Below are positions 16,527-24,243 of a stretch of 41,916 bases of DNA, one piece after another (the first letter of the stretch is position 1; each line of letters opens with the position of its first letter). A program made the translations under genes and the position numbers. The DNA is from a gamma proteobacterium symbiont of Ctena orbiculata (GTDB lineage: Bacteria; Pseudomonadota; Gammaproteobacteria; Chromatiales; Chromatiaceae). The stretch lies in the NCBI GenBank assembly GCA_003094535.1, contig NATV01000091.1, forward strand, positions 1-41,916, read 5' to 3'. The notes beneath the pieces are model-generated. The model worked only from the letters and a program-made list of their open reading frames with translations. It did not search any database and was not told where the DNA came from.

Positions 16527-18512
16527 TTACTTGAACAACTTAGCCTTATCCACGATATCCACGTGTGCCCGCTTGAAGCACTTGTAGGTCTTGGTCTCTT
16601 TATCGTAGATGGAGTTCACGAAGCACTTCCAGTTCTCTTCGTCGACGAAGTTCTTATCCATGCGGTAGTAGAAACCGGGATAACGGGACTCTTGACGGAA
16701 CTGAATGTGTTTCATGTGCGCTTCAGCAGTGAGGATGCGGTGGTAGTTCTCCCAAGCGCGCAACAGCTCGTGGAGGTCTTTCGCACGCATCTTCAGCGCA
16801 TCTTCCTTCAGCATCTCCAGCTTCTGCTCAGCCAGGTCGAGCATGTGCTCGTTGGTGGTGTAGTAGGTAGCAACACCGGCAACGTACTCATCCATAACCT
16901 TCTGCAGACGGAACTGCAGCATGCGCGGGGTGATGTAGTTGGGGTTCACATCGATCGCGGTGCTGTAGTCCTTGTGCTCCAGGTAGTTGCGGACCGGACG
17001 GTAGATCTCTTCGATCAGGGCGTCAACGTCGGTGTCCAACTCAGGAGTGAGATCCTTGTTGTCCATGACGTATTTGACCATCGCCTTGGCAGCCATACGG
17101 CCTTCGGCATGGGAACCGGAAGAGAACTTGTGGCCGGAGGCGCCAACGCCGTCACCAGCGGTGAACAGACCGGAGACAGTAGTCATGCCACGGTAGCCCC
17201 AGTTCCAGCCTTTGGGCAGATGATCAGGCACACCGGCTTCACTCTCGTCGGTAGGCGCACCGACATCATCGGGACCGGAGGTCCAGATGCCGCAGCAGCC
17301 GGAGTGAGAGCCCAGCAGGTAGGGTTCGGTGGGCATCAGCTCGGAGTTCTTCTTCTCCGGCTCGATGTTCTCACCGGCCCAGATACCGCACTGGCCGATA
17401 CACATGTCGAGGAAGTCTTCCCATGCCTCGGCTTCAAGATGCTTAACCTCACGGGGAGACAGGGTCTCACGCAGGTTGGCAAGAGCGGTAACGGTGTCCA
17501 TCCAGATGGGGCCGCGACCTTCCTTCATCTCTTTGAGCATCAGGTGGTTACGCAGGCAGGATGCGGGAACGGCAGCCTGACCATAAGGAGGATAGTCGTC
17601 CAGCATCTCCTTGTTGCGGTCCATGTAGACCTCACCAAAGGCGTTGGTGGCCTTTGATTTGAAGAGCAGGAACCAGGCACCGACAGGACCGTAGCCGTCT
17701 TTGAAACGGGTGGGTACGAAGCGGTTTTCCATCATGGTCAGCTCAGCACCGGCCTCGGCAGCCATGGCGTAGGTGGAACCGGCATTCCATACGGGGTACC
17801 AGGCACGGCCCTGACCCTCACCCACGGAGCGGGGACGGAAGATGTTTACACAACCACCGGCGGCCAGCAGGATGGCCTTTGCCTTGAAGACATAGAGCTT
17901 GTGCTCACGCACGGAGAAGCCGACGGCACCGGCGATGCGGTTGCTGTCGTTCTTGTCGTTGACCAGCTTGACGATGAAGATACGCTCCTGGATGTTGTCC
18001 ATGCCCAGTGCTTTCTTCGCGGCCTCGGCGACGATCCACTTGTAGGACTCACCGTTGATCATGATCTGCCACTTACCGGAGCGTACGGGCTTGCCGCCGT
18101 CCTTCAGGGGGGTCATGCCCTTGGAACCATCGTGACGCTCACCGTTCTCGTCGGTCTTCCAGATCGGCAGACCCCACTCTTCGAACAGGTGTACGGATTC
18201 GTCAACGTGGCGGCCCAGGTCATAGGCCAGGTCGTCACGGGTGATACCCATCAGGTCGTTGGAGACCATGCGGGCGTAATCGGCGGGATCCTGCTCCGAG
18301 CCGATGTAGGTGTTGATAGCGGAGAGACCCTGTGCAACCGCACCGGACCGATCCATAGCGGCCTTGTCGACCAGCTTAACTTTGATGTCGCCACCGGCAG
18401 CCTGCACCCAGGGACCGATCTCGTAAGCGGCACCACTACAAGCCATGCCACCGCCGATCAGGAGGATGTCTACCTCTTCTTGGACGACTTCCGGATTTCC
18501 GAATTCAGCCAT
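16527..18512 (-). CDS. aprA: Dissimilatory adenylylsulfate reductase, alpha subunit
   Basis: A 661-residue FAD-dependent catalytic subunit of usual AprA length. The N-terminal FAD motif ILLIGGGMACSGAAYEIGPW is family-specific, as are the blocks AMDRSGAVAQGLSAINTY and LGSHSGCCGIWTSGPDDVG; the latter contains the active-site histidine. The arginine in MENRFVPTRFKDGYGPVG is also kept. The enzyme interconverts sulfite plus AMP and adenosine phosphosulfate in the cytoplasm, run oxidatively in sulfur oxidisers. aprB lies 47 bases upstream in the conserved aprBA order. ATG at 18512 is preferred, with GAGG eight bases before it; TTG at 18518 is an alternative. A qmo-hdr operon close by argues for the Qmo-linked type of enzyme; no aprM-like gene is seen. 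Confidence 0.97.
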   Translation of the reverse strand: MAEFGNPEVVQEEVDILLIGGGMACSGAAYEIGPWVQAAGGDIKVKLVDKAAMDRSGAVAQGLSAINTYIGSEQDPADYARMVSNDLMGITRDDLAYDLGRHVDESVHLFEEWGLPIWKTDENGERHDGSKGMTPLKDGGKPVRSGKWQIMINGESYKWIVAEAAKKALGMDNIQERIFIVKLVNDKNDSNRIAGAVGFSVREHKLYVFKAKAILLAAGGCVNIFRPRSVGEGQGRAWYPVWNAGSTYAMAAEAGAELTMMENRFVPTRFKDGYGPVGAWFLLFKSKATNAFGEVYMDRNKEMLDDYPPYGQAAVPASCLRNHLMLKEMKEGRGPIWMDTVTALANLRETLSPREVKHLEAEAWEDFLDMCIGQCGIWAGENIEPEKKNSELMPTEPYLLGSHSGCCGIWTSGPDDVGAPTDESEAGVPDHLPKGWNWGYRGMTTVSGLFTAGDGVGASGHKFSSGSHAEGRMAAKAMVKYVMDNKDLTPELDTDVDALIEEIYRPVRNYLEHKDYSTAIDVNPNYITPRMLQFRLQKVMDEYVAGVATYYTTNEHMLDLAEQKLEMLKEDALKMRAKDLHELLRAWENYHRILTAEAHMKHIQFRQESRYPGFYYRMDKNFVDEENWKCFVNSIYDKETKTYKCFKRAHVDIVDKAKLFK

Positions 18513-18559
18513 TTTCAATTCCTCAAAATGTGTATGTTTCTAAATCTGTCTGAAACCGC

Positions 18560-19033
18560 TTATTTACGGATCAGCTCGCTGGCATCACCGGCGCGGTAGC
18601 CGTTCTGCTCATTGTGATTGAAGAAACCGGGCTCACCGATCTTCGCGATATCAGCGGCAGGTTTGCCACCGTAAGGATCGATGGAACCCTCCGGGGTGGT
18701 GCGGATCGGAAACTTGAAGCGTTTCATGGTGCCGTTACGGAACTTGATGGTCCACATGATGGAGTCGGTACCGCGCAGAGGCTGTACAGATGCACCCAGA
18801 GGAACAATATCGGCGTAAGGACGCGCTTCGATGGCCTGCTGAGGGCAGATCTTGATGCAGGAGTAGCACTCCCAGCACTGCTCAGGCTCTTGGTTGAACG
18901 ACTTCATGGCATGACCGGTCTCAGAACCGTCTTTATCCAGCTTCATCAGGTCATGAGGACAGATATACATGCAAGCTGTCCTGTCCTGGCCTTTACAGCC
19001 ATCGCACTTCTCAGTACGCACAAATGTAGGCAT
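18560..19033 (-). CDS. aprB: Dissimilatory adenylylsulfate reductase, beta subunit
   Basis: A 157-residue iron-sulfur subunit. The two 4Fe-4S motifs have AprB's spacing: CDGCKGQDRTACMYIC (cysteines 10, 13, 21, 25, with the unusual seven-residue gap) and CWECYSCIKIC (53, 56, 59, 63). A C-terminal tail then wraps around AprA. It carries electrons from the AprA flavin to the partner complex, here most likely QmoAB-HdrCB. The ATG at 19033 follows TAGGAGAT by about nine bases. It is first in the aprBA transcript; the promoter must lie in the long upstream region. Confidence 0.97.
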   Translation of the reverse strand: MPTFVRTEKCDGCKGQDRTACMYICPHDLMKLDKDGSETGHAMKSFNQEPEQCWECYSCIKICPQQAIEARPYADIVPLGASVQPLRGTDSIMWTIKFRNGTMKRFKFPIRTTPEGSIDPYGGKPAADIAKIGEPGFFNHNEQNGYRAGDASELIRK

Positions 19034-19576
19034 GGTGTTTATCTCCTAGGTTTCACTGCAGTGATTCAGTCGCCGCGCGATGCCGCGACATTTGAAACAC
19101 ATCCGGTATCATCCGGTGTCTTTCATTATTCTCTATCCCGGCCCGTGCCCGATGGCGTCCGAACCTTGATTCGAACCCGATTCAGCGAGGCCGCTTCGCT
19201 AGGCACTCCCTTGGCACGCATGCGCGCAAGCTTGAATCAGGGCGACAAACATTAATGCCTTACAATCCCTTTAGCCAAACAGTCTTTTTATGAGGGCGCA
19301 TAAAATACGCTTATTGACTTAGCGCCTTGAAATACCAACTAATTTTGTTGGTTTAATAACCCCCTATTTATACTTAAAAAAATACCAATATAGTGAATAA
19401 GGTCATTTTATCCACCGCCTCAAGCACCCCCCCTGCAAGCAGGGGACTATCCCAAGGGAGATATGCATCGTCTGCCATTTCCCGGGTTTTTTCAGACCCG
19501 ATAGGTCTCTTGCCACCGGGGTCGGGACTTGCACAACGGTATCATTCCGCTAAAGTGGCGCTTTTCGAACCCGCAA
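19034..19576. other. Divergent intergenic region between aprB and the thioredoxin/HEAT operon
   Basis: These 543 bases hold the promoters of aprBA (leftward) and of the next operon (rightward); I see no convincing gene. Visible structure: near-identical tandem 10-mers ATCCGGTATC/ATCCGGTGTC (19101-19120) close to aprB; an AT-rich tract at about 19240-19420 with the dyad ACCAAC/GTTGGT (19334-19352, 7-base centre); and a hairpin CCCCTGC/GCAGGGG (19430-19445). No hairpin is followed by a T tract. A short frame at 19393-19599 overlaps the next gene and has no supporting features. Confidence 0.6.
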
Positions 19577-20227
19577 ATGAGTACAAGAGAAACCCCTGAT
19601 GCCCTGCTCCTGCTGGCCACCGGCTGCGCACACTGCCCCGTGGTACTGCAAGGCCTGAGCGATCTCCTGAAACGGGGGAAGATCGGCCGCCTCGAGGCAA
19701 TCAACATCGTCGAACACCCGGAAATCGCACAGCGCCTGGGCACGAGAACCGTGCCATGGACACGGATCGGCCGATTCGAGCTGGAAGGCCTCCTCTCCCC
19801 CGGCGAACTCCAACACTGGGCTGACCTCGCCGGTCAGGAAAAGGGAACCGCAGACTACTTCAGCCACCTCCTCGAAACCCAGCGACCGCATCGGGTCATC
19901 GCATGGTTGCAGCACAATCCAGAGACAATCCACGATCTCCTGGGCTTGCTTGAAAATCCCGAGACCCCCATCGCCGTACGCGTCGGTATCGGCGTGGTCG
20001 CCGAGGAGCTGCAGGGAACACCGCTGTGGCAGTCGGCGCTCGAGGATCTGCTCCGTCTGACGAAATCCTCTGATCCCGCACTCCGTGCCGACGCCGCGCA
20101 CTATCTGGGACTGACCCATTCCAGCGCCGCCGCCGAAGCCCTGCGGGGGATGATCGACGACACCCACCCCGACGTCAGAGAGATCGCCAGCGAATCACTG
20201 GGCCTGCTTCATGGGGAGGAGAGCTGA
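19577..20227 (+). CDS. Thioredoxin-like/HEAT-repeat fusion protein
   Basis: A 216-residue cytoplasmic protein without signal peptide. Residues 1-80 look like a small thioredoxin or glutaredoxin fold: LLLLATGCAHCPVV gives a CxxC pair (17 and 20), and RTVPW supplies the cis-proline position. The rest is helical and ends in HEAT-like repeats (DPALRADAAHYLGL and HPDVREIASESLGLL). A redox-active site joined to a protein-binding scaffold suggests a dedicated redox partner protein; the target is unknown. ATG 19577 has no clear ribosome-binding site, and a TTG at 19529 is possible. First of five genes packed with overlapping start and stop codons, divergent from aprBA. Confidence 0.75.
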   Translation: MSTRETPDALLLLATGCAHCPVVLQGLSDLLKRGKIGRLEAINIVEHPEIAQRLGTRTVPWTRIGRFELEGLLSPGELQHWADLAGQEKGTADYFSHLLETQRPHRVIAWLQHNPETIHDLLGLLENPETPIAVRVGIGVVAEELQGTPLWQSALEDLLRLTKSSDPALRADAAHYLGLTHSSAAAEALRGMIDDTHPDVREIASESLGLLHGEES

Positions 20228-20778
20228 TGGATAAACGAGCGCAGATTCTTGCCGTGCATGCCGCCTTCATCAATCAGGTGGTACTCAGCGGCAGCGATCC
20301 CGATCGCAAAGACGAGTTCGAACAGCTCATGGCGATGGCGAAAGAGCATGGTTGGGATGAGCTGGTTGCGGTGATTCGAAAGATCTTTAACGAAGGCCGC
20401 CGCGATATTGAACTGTTGAACAACCTTGACGAGGAGGACCAGGTGATCACCGAGGCGATTCTGCACGGGCTACAGGATCCCTCTACCCTGCCCGATCCCA
20501 ACCAAAAGCCCGACCCGACCATGGCCGCGCCCGGGCTTGCCTCAATGATCCATGCCGCCGGCAGCGGCAATGCCCAGGCATTGCAGATCATTGCCGAAAT
20601 GGCGGACCAGATGAGCAGAGTCGGCGGCCCCATGGCCCGTCTGGCCGCGGTGATACGCCCCCTGATCGACGGCGAACGGGATCCCGATCTGCTGTGTAAA
20701 CGCATGGACAGGAATACCGAGTCGATGGTGCTGGGCATTCTCGACGAACTCAAACGGCTCGAGGAAGGCAGCGACTGA
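20227..20778 (+). CDS. Conserved-looking hypothetical protein, 183 aa
   Basis: I do not recognise this protein. It is a 183-residue soluble, largely helical and acidic protein with no cysteine cluster, signal peptide or membrane segment. A central proline-rich stretch (PSTLPDPNQKPDPT, near 86-99) separates two helical halves, and it contains a run of Ala/Met-rich helices (MIHAAGSGNAQALQIIAEMA). Its start codon overlaps the stop of the thioredoxin/HEAT gene by one base (TGATG), and its own stop overlaps the DUF423 start the same way, so translation is coupled and the gene is very likely real. A role together with the thioredoxin/HEAT protein is inference from position only. Confidence 0.7.
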   Translation: MDKRAQILAVHAAFINQVVLSGSDPDRKDEFEQLMAMAKEHGWDELVAVIRKIFNEGRRDIELLNNLDEEDQVITEAILHGLQDPSTLPDPNQKPDPTMAAPGLASMIHAAGSGNAQALQIIAEMADQMSRVGGPMARLAAVIRPLIDGERDPDLLCKRMDRNTESMVLGILDELKRLEEGSD

Positions 20779-21152
20779 TGGCTCGCAGCCTGCTGTTTCT
20801 CGCCGCCGTCAGCGGCATGCTGCTGGTCATTCTGGGTGCCTTTGGCGCCCATGCCCTGGAGGCCCGGCTGCCGCCCGGCCATTTGATCTGGTGGCAGAAG
20901 GCGGTCCACTATCAGGGCCTGCATACCTTCGCCCTGTTCGGAGCCGGTCTTCTCGCCCTCCATCACCCGGGACGCAGCCTGCGACTTGCCGGATGGCTCT
21001 TTATCAGCGGCATCCTGCTCTTTTGCGGCAGCCTCTACACCATGGCTCTGACCGACATTCGCGTTCTGGGCATGGTTACACCCTTTGGCGGCACCGCATT
21101 CATCGCCGGCTGGATCGCCCTGGCAATTGCCGCATGGCGCCTGCCTCGCTGA
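20778..21152 (+). CDS. DUF423 (YgdD-type) small membrane protein
   Basis: A 124-residue inner-membrane protein with about four hydrophobic helices. The opening LGAFGAHAL, then WWQKAVHYQGLHTFALFG, is typical of the DUF423/YgdD family, as is the late TPFGGTAFIAGW. The function of the family is unknown. It is joined to both neighbours by one-base TGATG overlaps. Confidence 0.88.
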   Translation: MARSLLFLAAVSGMLLVILGAFGAHALEARLPPGHLIWWQKAVHYQGLHTFALFGAGLLALHHPGRSLRLAGWLFISGILLFCGSLYTMALTDIRVLGMVTPFGGTAFIAGWIALAIAAWRLPR

Positions 21153-22087
21153 TGTCGCTTGCCGATTTTACCAACCGGCTGCGCAAGAACCAGCGGCATT
21201 GGAACAAGTGGGCACGTCGCCGCGACATAAGCTGCTACCGCCTCTATGACCGGGATATGCCGGAGTTCCCCCTGGCCGTCGACTGGTACGAGGGGGAGGT
21301 CCATGTCCAGCTCTTCGCCCGCAAGGGCCGGGAGCCCCTGGAGGCGCCTGCGGAAAAGGCAGTTGGCGAAGCGGTCTGCGAGGCGCTGGAGATACCCGCC
21401 GCGGCGCTTGCCTTCAAGACCCGGCAACGACAGCGCGGCGCCGCCCAGTACGAAAAGACCGGGAAACCGGGCAGAAGGCGGGTAATCGGCGAGGCCGGGC
21501 TGAAATTCGAGGTCGATCTCCACAGCTATCTCGACACCGGACTCTTTCTCGACCACCGCGAAACCCGTGCCCTGATCCGTCGTCGGGCCGGGGGCAGACG
21601 CATGCTCAATCTCTTCGCCTACACCGGCAGCTTTTCAGTCTACGCCGCGGCCGGGGGCGCCCTGGCCACCACCAGCGTCGACCTCTCCAACACCTACCTG
21701 GACTGGACCCGGCGCAATCTGGCCCTCAACGATTTCACCGAGGAGGAGCACCAACTGGTGCGCTCCGATGTGAATGAGTTTCTGCGACAGGCAAGGCGGG
21801 AGCGAAGAGTCTACGGCCTCATCGTCCTCGACCCACCCAGTTTTTCCAACTCCAAGAAGATGCAGGCGACCCTCGACCTGCAGCGGGATCACCGGCGCCT
21901 GATCGAGGCCTGCCTGGGGCTGTTGATCCCGGGCGGCGAACTCTACTTCTCCACCAACAAACGTCGTTTCAAAATCGATCCCGCACTGGCGTCGCTGCCC
22001 GCTTGCGAGGAGATCACCGATCAGACAGTGCCCGACGATTTCAAGCGCCACCCTGCTCATCGATGCTGGATATTCCGTCATTCCTGA
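21152..22087 (+). CDS. rlmK: RlmK-like 23S rRNA methyltransferase, stand-alone
   Basis: A 311-residue class I SAM-dependent methyltransferase. The N-terminal block FTNRLRKNQRHWNKWARRRD, followed by ISCYRLYDRDMPEF, and the later YLDTGLFLDHRETR match the C-terminal half of E. coli RlmL, the RlmK domain that makes 7-methylguanosine in 23S rRNA. SAM-binding LNLFAYTGSFSVYAA and the catalytic DPPSFSNSKK are intact. The protein lacks the THUMP/RlmL half found fused to it in enterobacteria, so here the activity is separate. ATG 21152 overlaps the DUF423 stop (TGATG). The last 25 bases overlap the next gene. RlmI is a more distant alternative. Confidence 0.85.
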   Translation: MSLADFTNRLRKNQRHWNKWARRRDISCYRLYDRDMPEFPLAVDWYEGEVHVQLFARKGREPLEAPAEKAVGEAVCEALEIPAAALAFKTRQRQRGAAQYEKTGKPGRRRVIGEAGLKFEVDLHSYLDTGLFLDHRETRALIRRRAGGRRMLNLFAYTGSFSVYAAAGGALATTSVDLSNTYLDWTRRNLALNDFTEEEHQLVRSDVNEFLRQARRERRVYGLIVLDPPSFSNSKKMQATLDLQRDHRRLIEACLGLLIPGGELYFSTNKRRFKIDPALASLPACEEITDQTVPDDFKRHPAHRCWIFRHS

Positions 22088-22515
22088 ACCTCTCCGGGGG
22101 TCCTTTCGGACTCTTTGCTGGGAGCTTTCTCGCCTCCACGCTGCTGCCGGGGGGTTCCGAGGCGATGCTGTTATGGGAGCTTCAGCAGACCCCGGAACGG
22201 GCGGGCCTGCTGTGGGCGGTAGCCAGCCTCGGCAACAGCCTTGGCGGACTCAGCAGCTGGTTGATCGGCTGGTGGCTGGCGCGCCGCTTTCCCGGCAAGG
22301 GACTGAGTCAGGATCGCCAGCGGCAGGCGCTTCAGCGGCTGGCCCGTTATGGCTCGCCCGTGCTCCTCCTCTCCTGGCTGCCGGTGATCGGCGATCCCCT
22401 CTGCCTCGCCGCTGGCTGGAGCGGCGTCAGACTGCTCCCGGCCACCCTCTACATCGGCATCGGCAAGGCGCTGCGCTATGGGATGCTGGTGGGTGCCTTC
22501 GGAAGTCTGGGATAG
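22063..22515 (+). CDS. YqaA/DedA-like membrane protein
   Basis: A 150-residue inner-membrane protein of the YqaA branch of the DedA/SNARE-associated family. Characteristic segments are FAGSFLASTLLPGGSEAML, then GNSLGGLSSWLIGWW, and SPVLLLSWLPVIGDPLCLAA. DedA relatives are linked to lipid transport and membrane homeostasis; this short form has no assigned role. ATG 22063 lies inside the end of the methyltransferase gene (25-base overlap). Last gene of the operon; a dispersed repeat follows 31 bases after the stop. Confidence 0.85.
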   Translation: MLDIPSFLNLSGGPFGLFAGSFLASTLLPGGSEAMLLWELQQTPERAGLLWAVASLGNSLGGLSSWLIGWWLARRFPGKGLSQDRQRQALQRLARYGSPVLLLSWLPVIGDPLCLAAGWSGVRLLPATLYIGIGKALRYGMLVGAFGSLG

Positions 22516-22546
22516 CAGCTCAATTCCTGAAGCATTTGCAAGTATG

Positions 22547-22758
22547 AGTCCGCAAATGAACGCGAATAAACGCAAATAGCAATCACAAAGCAGGGTGCGG
22601 CTTGCCGCACCCTACACACTTCCACTTTTCTGTCTTATTCCCAGGCCATGCATGGAAATGCATACGGTTGGTGGAATGAAGATGAGAGCGTCGAGTTCCC
22701 ACGCAGGAGCGTGGAAACCAGAAAAACCATTTACGTTTGTTCGCGTTCATTTGCGGAC
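22547..22758. repeat. Dispersed inverted-terminus repeat, copy B
   Basis: A 212-base element between the convergent yqaA-like and trkH genes. The left arm (22547-22577) is the full 31-base terminus built from three units, CGCAAATGAA/CGCGAATAAA/CGCAAAT after AGTC. The right arm (22729-22758) is its inverted copy with a few changes. Inside are a perfect hairpin AGGGTGCGGC/GCCGCACCCT (22592-22601 and 22604-22613) and a near-perfect GTTCCCACGC/GCGTGGAAAC hairpin near the right end. This is the same order of parts as copy A. It encodes no protein. Confidence 0.92.
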
Positions 22759-22775
22759 AACGCTTTCCAAACTGA

Positions 22776-24227
22776 CTACTTGCGCCAGAAGGCCGGAGTC
22801 AGCAGCACCAGCAGGGTGAAGATCTCCAGGCGCCCCAGGAGCATGGCGAAACAGAGGATCCACTTTGCGGGATCGTTGAGGTTGGCATAGTGGGCACCCA
22901 CATCCGCCAGGCCCGGTCCCAGGTTGTTGATACTGGCCGCCACCGCCGAGAAAGAGGTCATCAGATCGAGCCCGGTGGAGGCGAGCGCCAGGTACATGAC
23001 CCCGAAGCTGGCCACGTAGAGGGCGAAGAATCCCCACACCGCCTCCACCACCCGCCAGGGTATGGTCTTGGTGCCGATACGGATCGGGATCTCGGCGTTG
23101 GGGTGGATCAGGCGATTGATCTCGCGCACACCCTGCTTGATGAGGAGGAGAAAGCGTATCACCTTGATCCCTCCGCCGGTGGAACCGGCACAACCGCCGA
23201 TGAAGCTTGCGAAGAGCAGGAGAATGGATATGAAGCCCGGCCAGAGTGAGTAGTCGGCGGTGGTAAAACCGGTTGTGGTCCCTATCGATACGGCCTGAAA
23301 CAGGCCGCGGGTAATCGCCTCGCTCCAGTTGCCATAGACTCCCATGAAAAAGAGTGCAACGGAGACAATGCAGATAACCACCGCCAGGGTGACGACATAG
23401 CCGCGGAATTCCGGGTCCTCGAAATAGGTGCGCAGGGATCGCCGCCGCAAGGCAAGGAAATGGAGGGCGAAGTTGGCCCCGGAGAGCAGCATGAAGATCA
23501 CCGCGATCATCTCGATCAGGGTGCTGTCGTAGTAGCCGATGCTCTCGTCATGGGTGGAGAAACCGCCGATCGCCACCGTGGAGAAAGCGTGTCCCATGGC
23601 ATCGAAGGGTTTCATGCCGGCCAGCCAGTAGGCCAGCATGCAGCTGAGGGTCAGGCTGAGATAAATATACCAGAGCGCCTTGGCCGTTTCGGTTATGCGC
23701 GGGGTCAGCTTGTTGTCTTTCACCGGCCCGGGGGTCTCGGCACGATAGAGCTGCATACCACCGATCCCCAGCATCGGCAGTACCGCCACCGCCAGGACGA
23801 TGATCCCCATGCCCCCAAGCCACTGCAGCTGCTGACGATAGTAGAGAATTGACAGCGGCAGATCATCGATGCCGACGATGACCGTTGCCCCGGTGGTGGT
23901 AAGGCCGGAGATCGACTCGAACACCGCATCGGTGACACTCATATGATGGTTTTCCGCGAACAGAAACGGCAGCGCACCGGTGAGGCCCAGCACACCCCAG
24001 AACATCACCACCACAAGGAACCCATCGCGCACCCGCAGATCCTGCCGGCGATTGCGCACCGGCGCCCAGAACGCCAACCCGAGTCCGAGGGTGATCACAA
24101 AGGCATCGGTAAAGCCGACCAGGGCTCCATCACCGGTCAACATCGAAATCCCGAGGGGAGGCAGCATGCTGAGACTGAAAACCATCAGCAGAACCCCCAA
24201 GATTCGTTGAACCACAAACAGGTGCAT
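22776..24227 (-). CDS. trkH: Trk potassium uptake membrane subunit TrkH
   Basis: A 483-residue polytopic membrane protein of usual TrkH length. The four pore-loop segments that form the K+ selectivity filter are visible in order: TTTGATV, STVAIGGFST, SIGTTTGFTT and ASINNLGPG. The C-terminus LLGRLEIFTLLVLLTP is also typical. With the cytoplasmic NAD-binding regulator TrkA it imports potassium. The ATG at 24227 lies 16 bases after the trkA stop, so the two form one transcript that ends against the copy B repeat. Confidence 0.95.
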   Translation of the reverse strand: MHLFVVQRILGVLLMVFSLSMLPPLGISMLTGDGALVGFTDAFVITLGLGLAFWAPVRNRRQDLRVRDGFLVVVMFWGVLGLTGALPFLFAENHHMSVTDAVFESISGLTTTGATVIVGIDDLPLSILYYRQQLQWLGGMGIIVLAVAVLPMLGIGGMQLYRAETPGPVKDNKLTPRITETAKALWYIYLSLTLSCMLAYWLAGMKPFDAMGHAFSTVAIGGFSTHDESIGYYDSTLIEMIAVIFMLLSGANFALHFLALRRRSLRTYFEDPEFRGYVVTLAVVICIVSVALFFMGVYGNWSEAITRGLFQAVSIGTTTGFTTADYSLWPGFISILLLFASFIGGCAGSTGGGIKVIRFLLLIKQGVREINRLIHPNAEIPIRIGTKTIPWRVVEAVWGFFALYVASFGVMYLALASTGLDLMTSFSAVAASINNLGPGLADVGAHYANLNDPAKWILCFAMLLGRLEIFTLLVLLTPAFWRK

Positions 24228-24243
24228 AGTCGATAGTCCTGAT

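Noticed and set aside
19160-19215. T-loop-like GGTTCGAATC on the minus strand, suggesting a tRNA
   Set aside because: The flanking five bases on each side do not pair, and no acceptor or anticodon stem can be drawn around it.
19572-19581. CCGCAAATGA at the thioredoxin/HEAT start codon as a remnant of the dispersed repeat terminus
   Set aside because: Only ten bases match and no other part of the element is nearby; chance is enough to explain it.
19393-19599. Short plus-strand frame of 68 codons before the thioredoxin/HEAT gene
   Set aside because: Non-ATG start, no ribosome-binding site, overlaps the start of a better-supported gene and shows no recognisable features.
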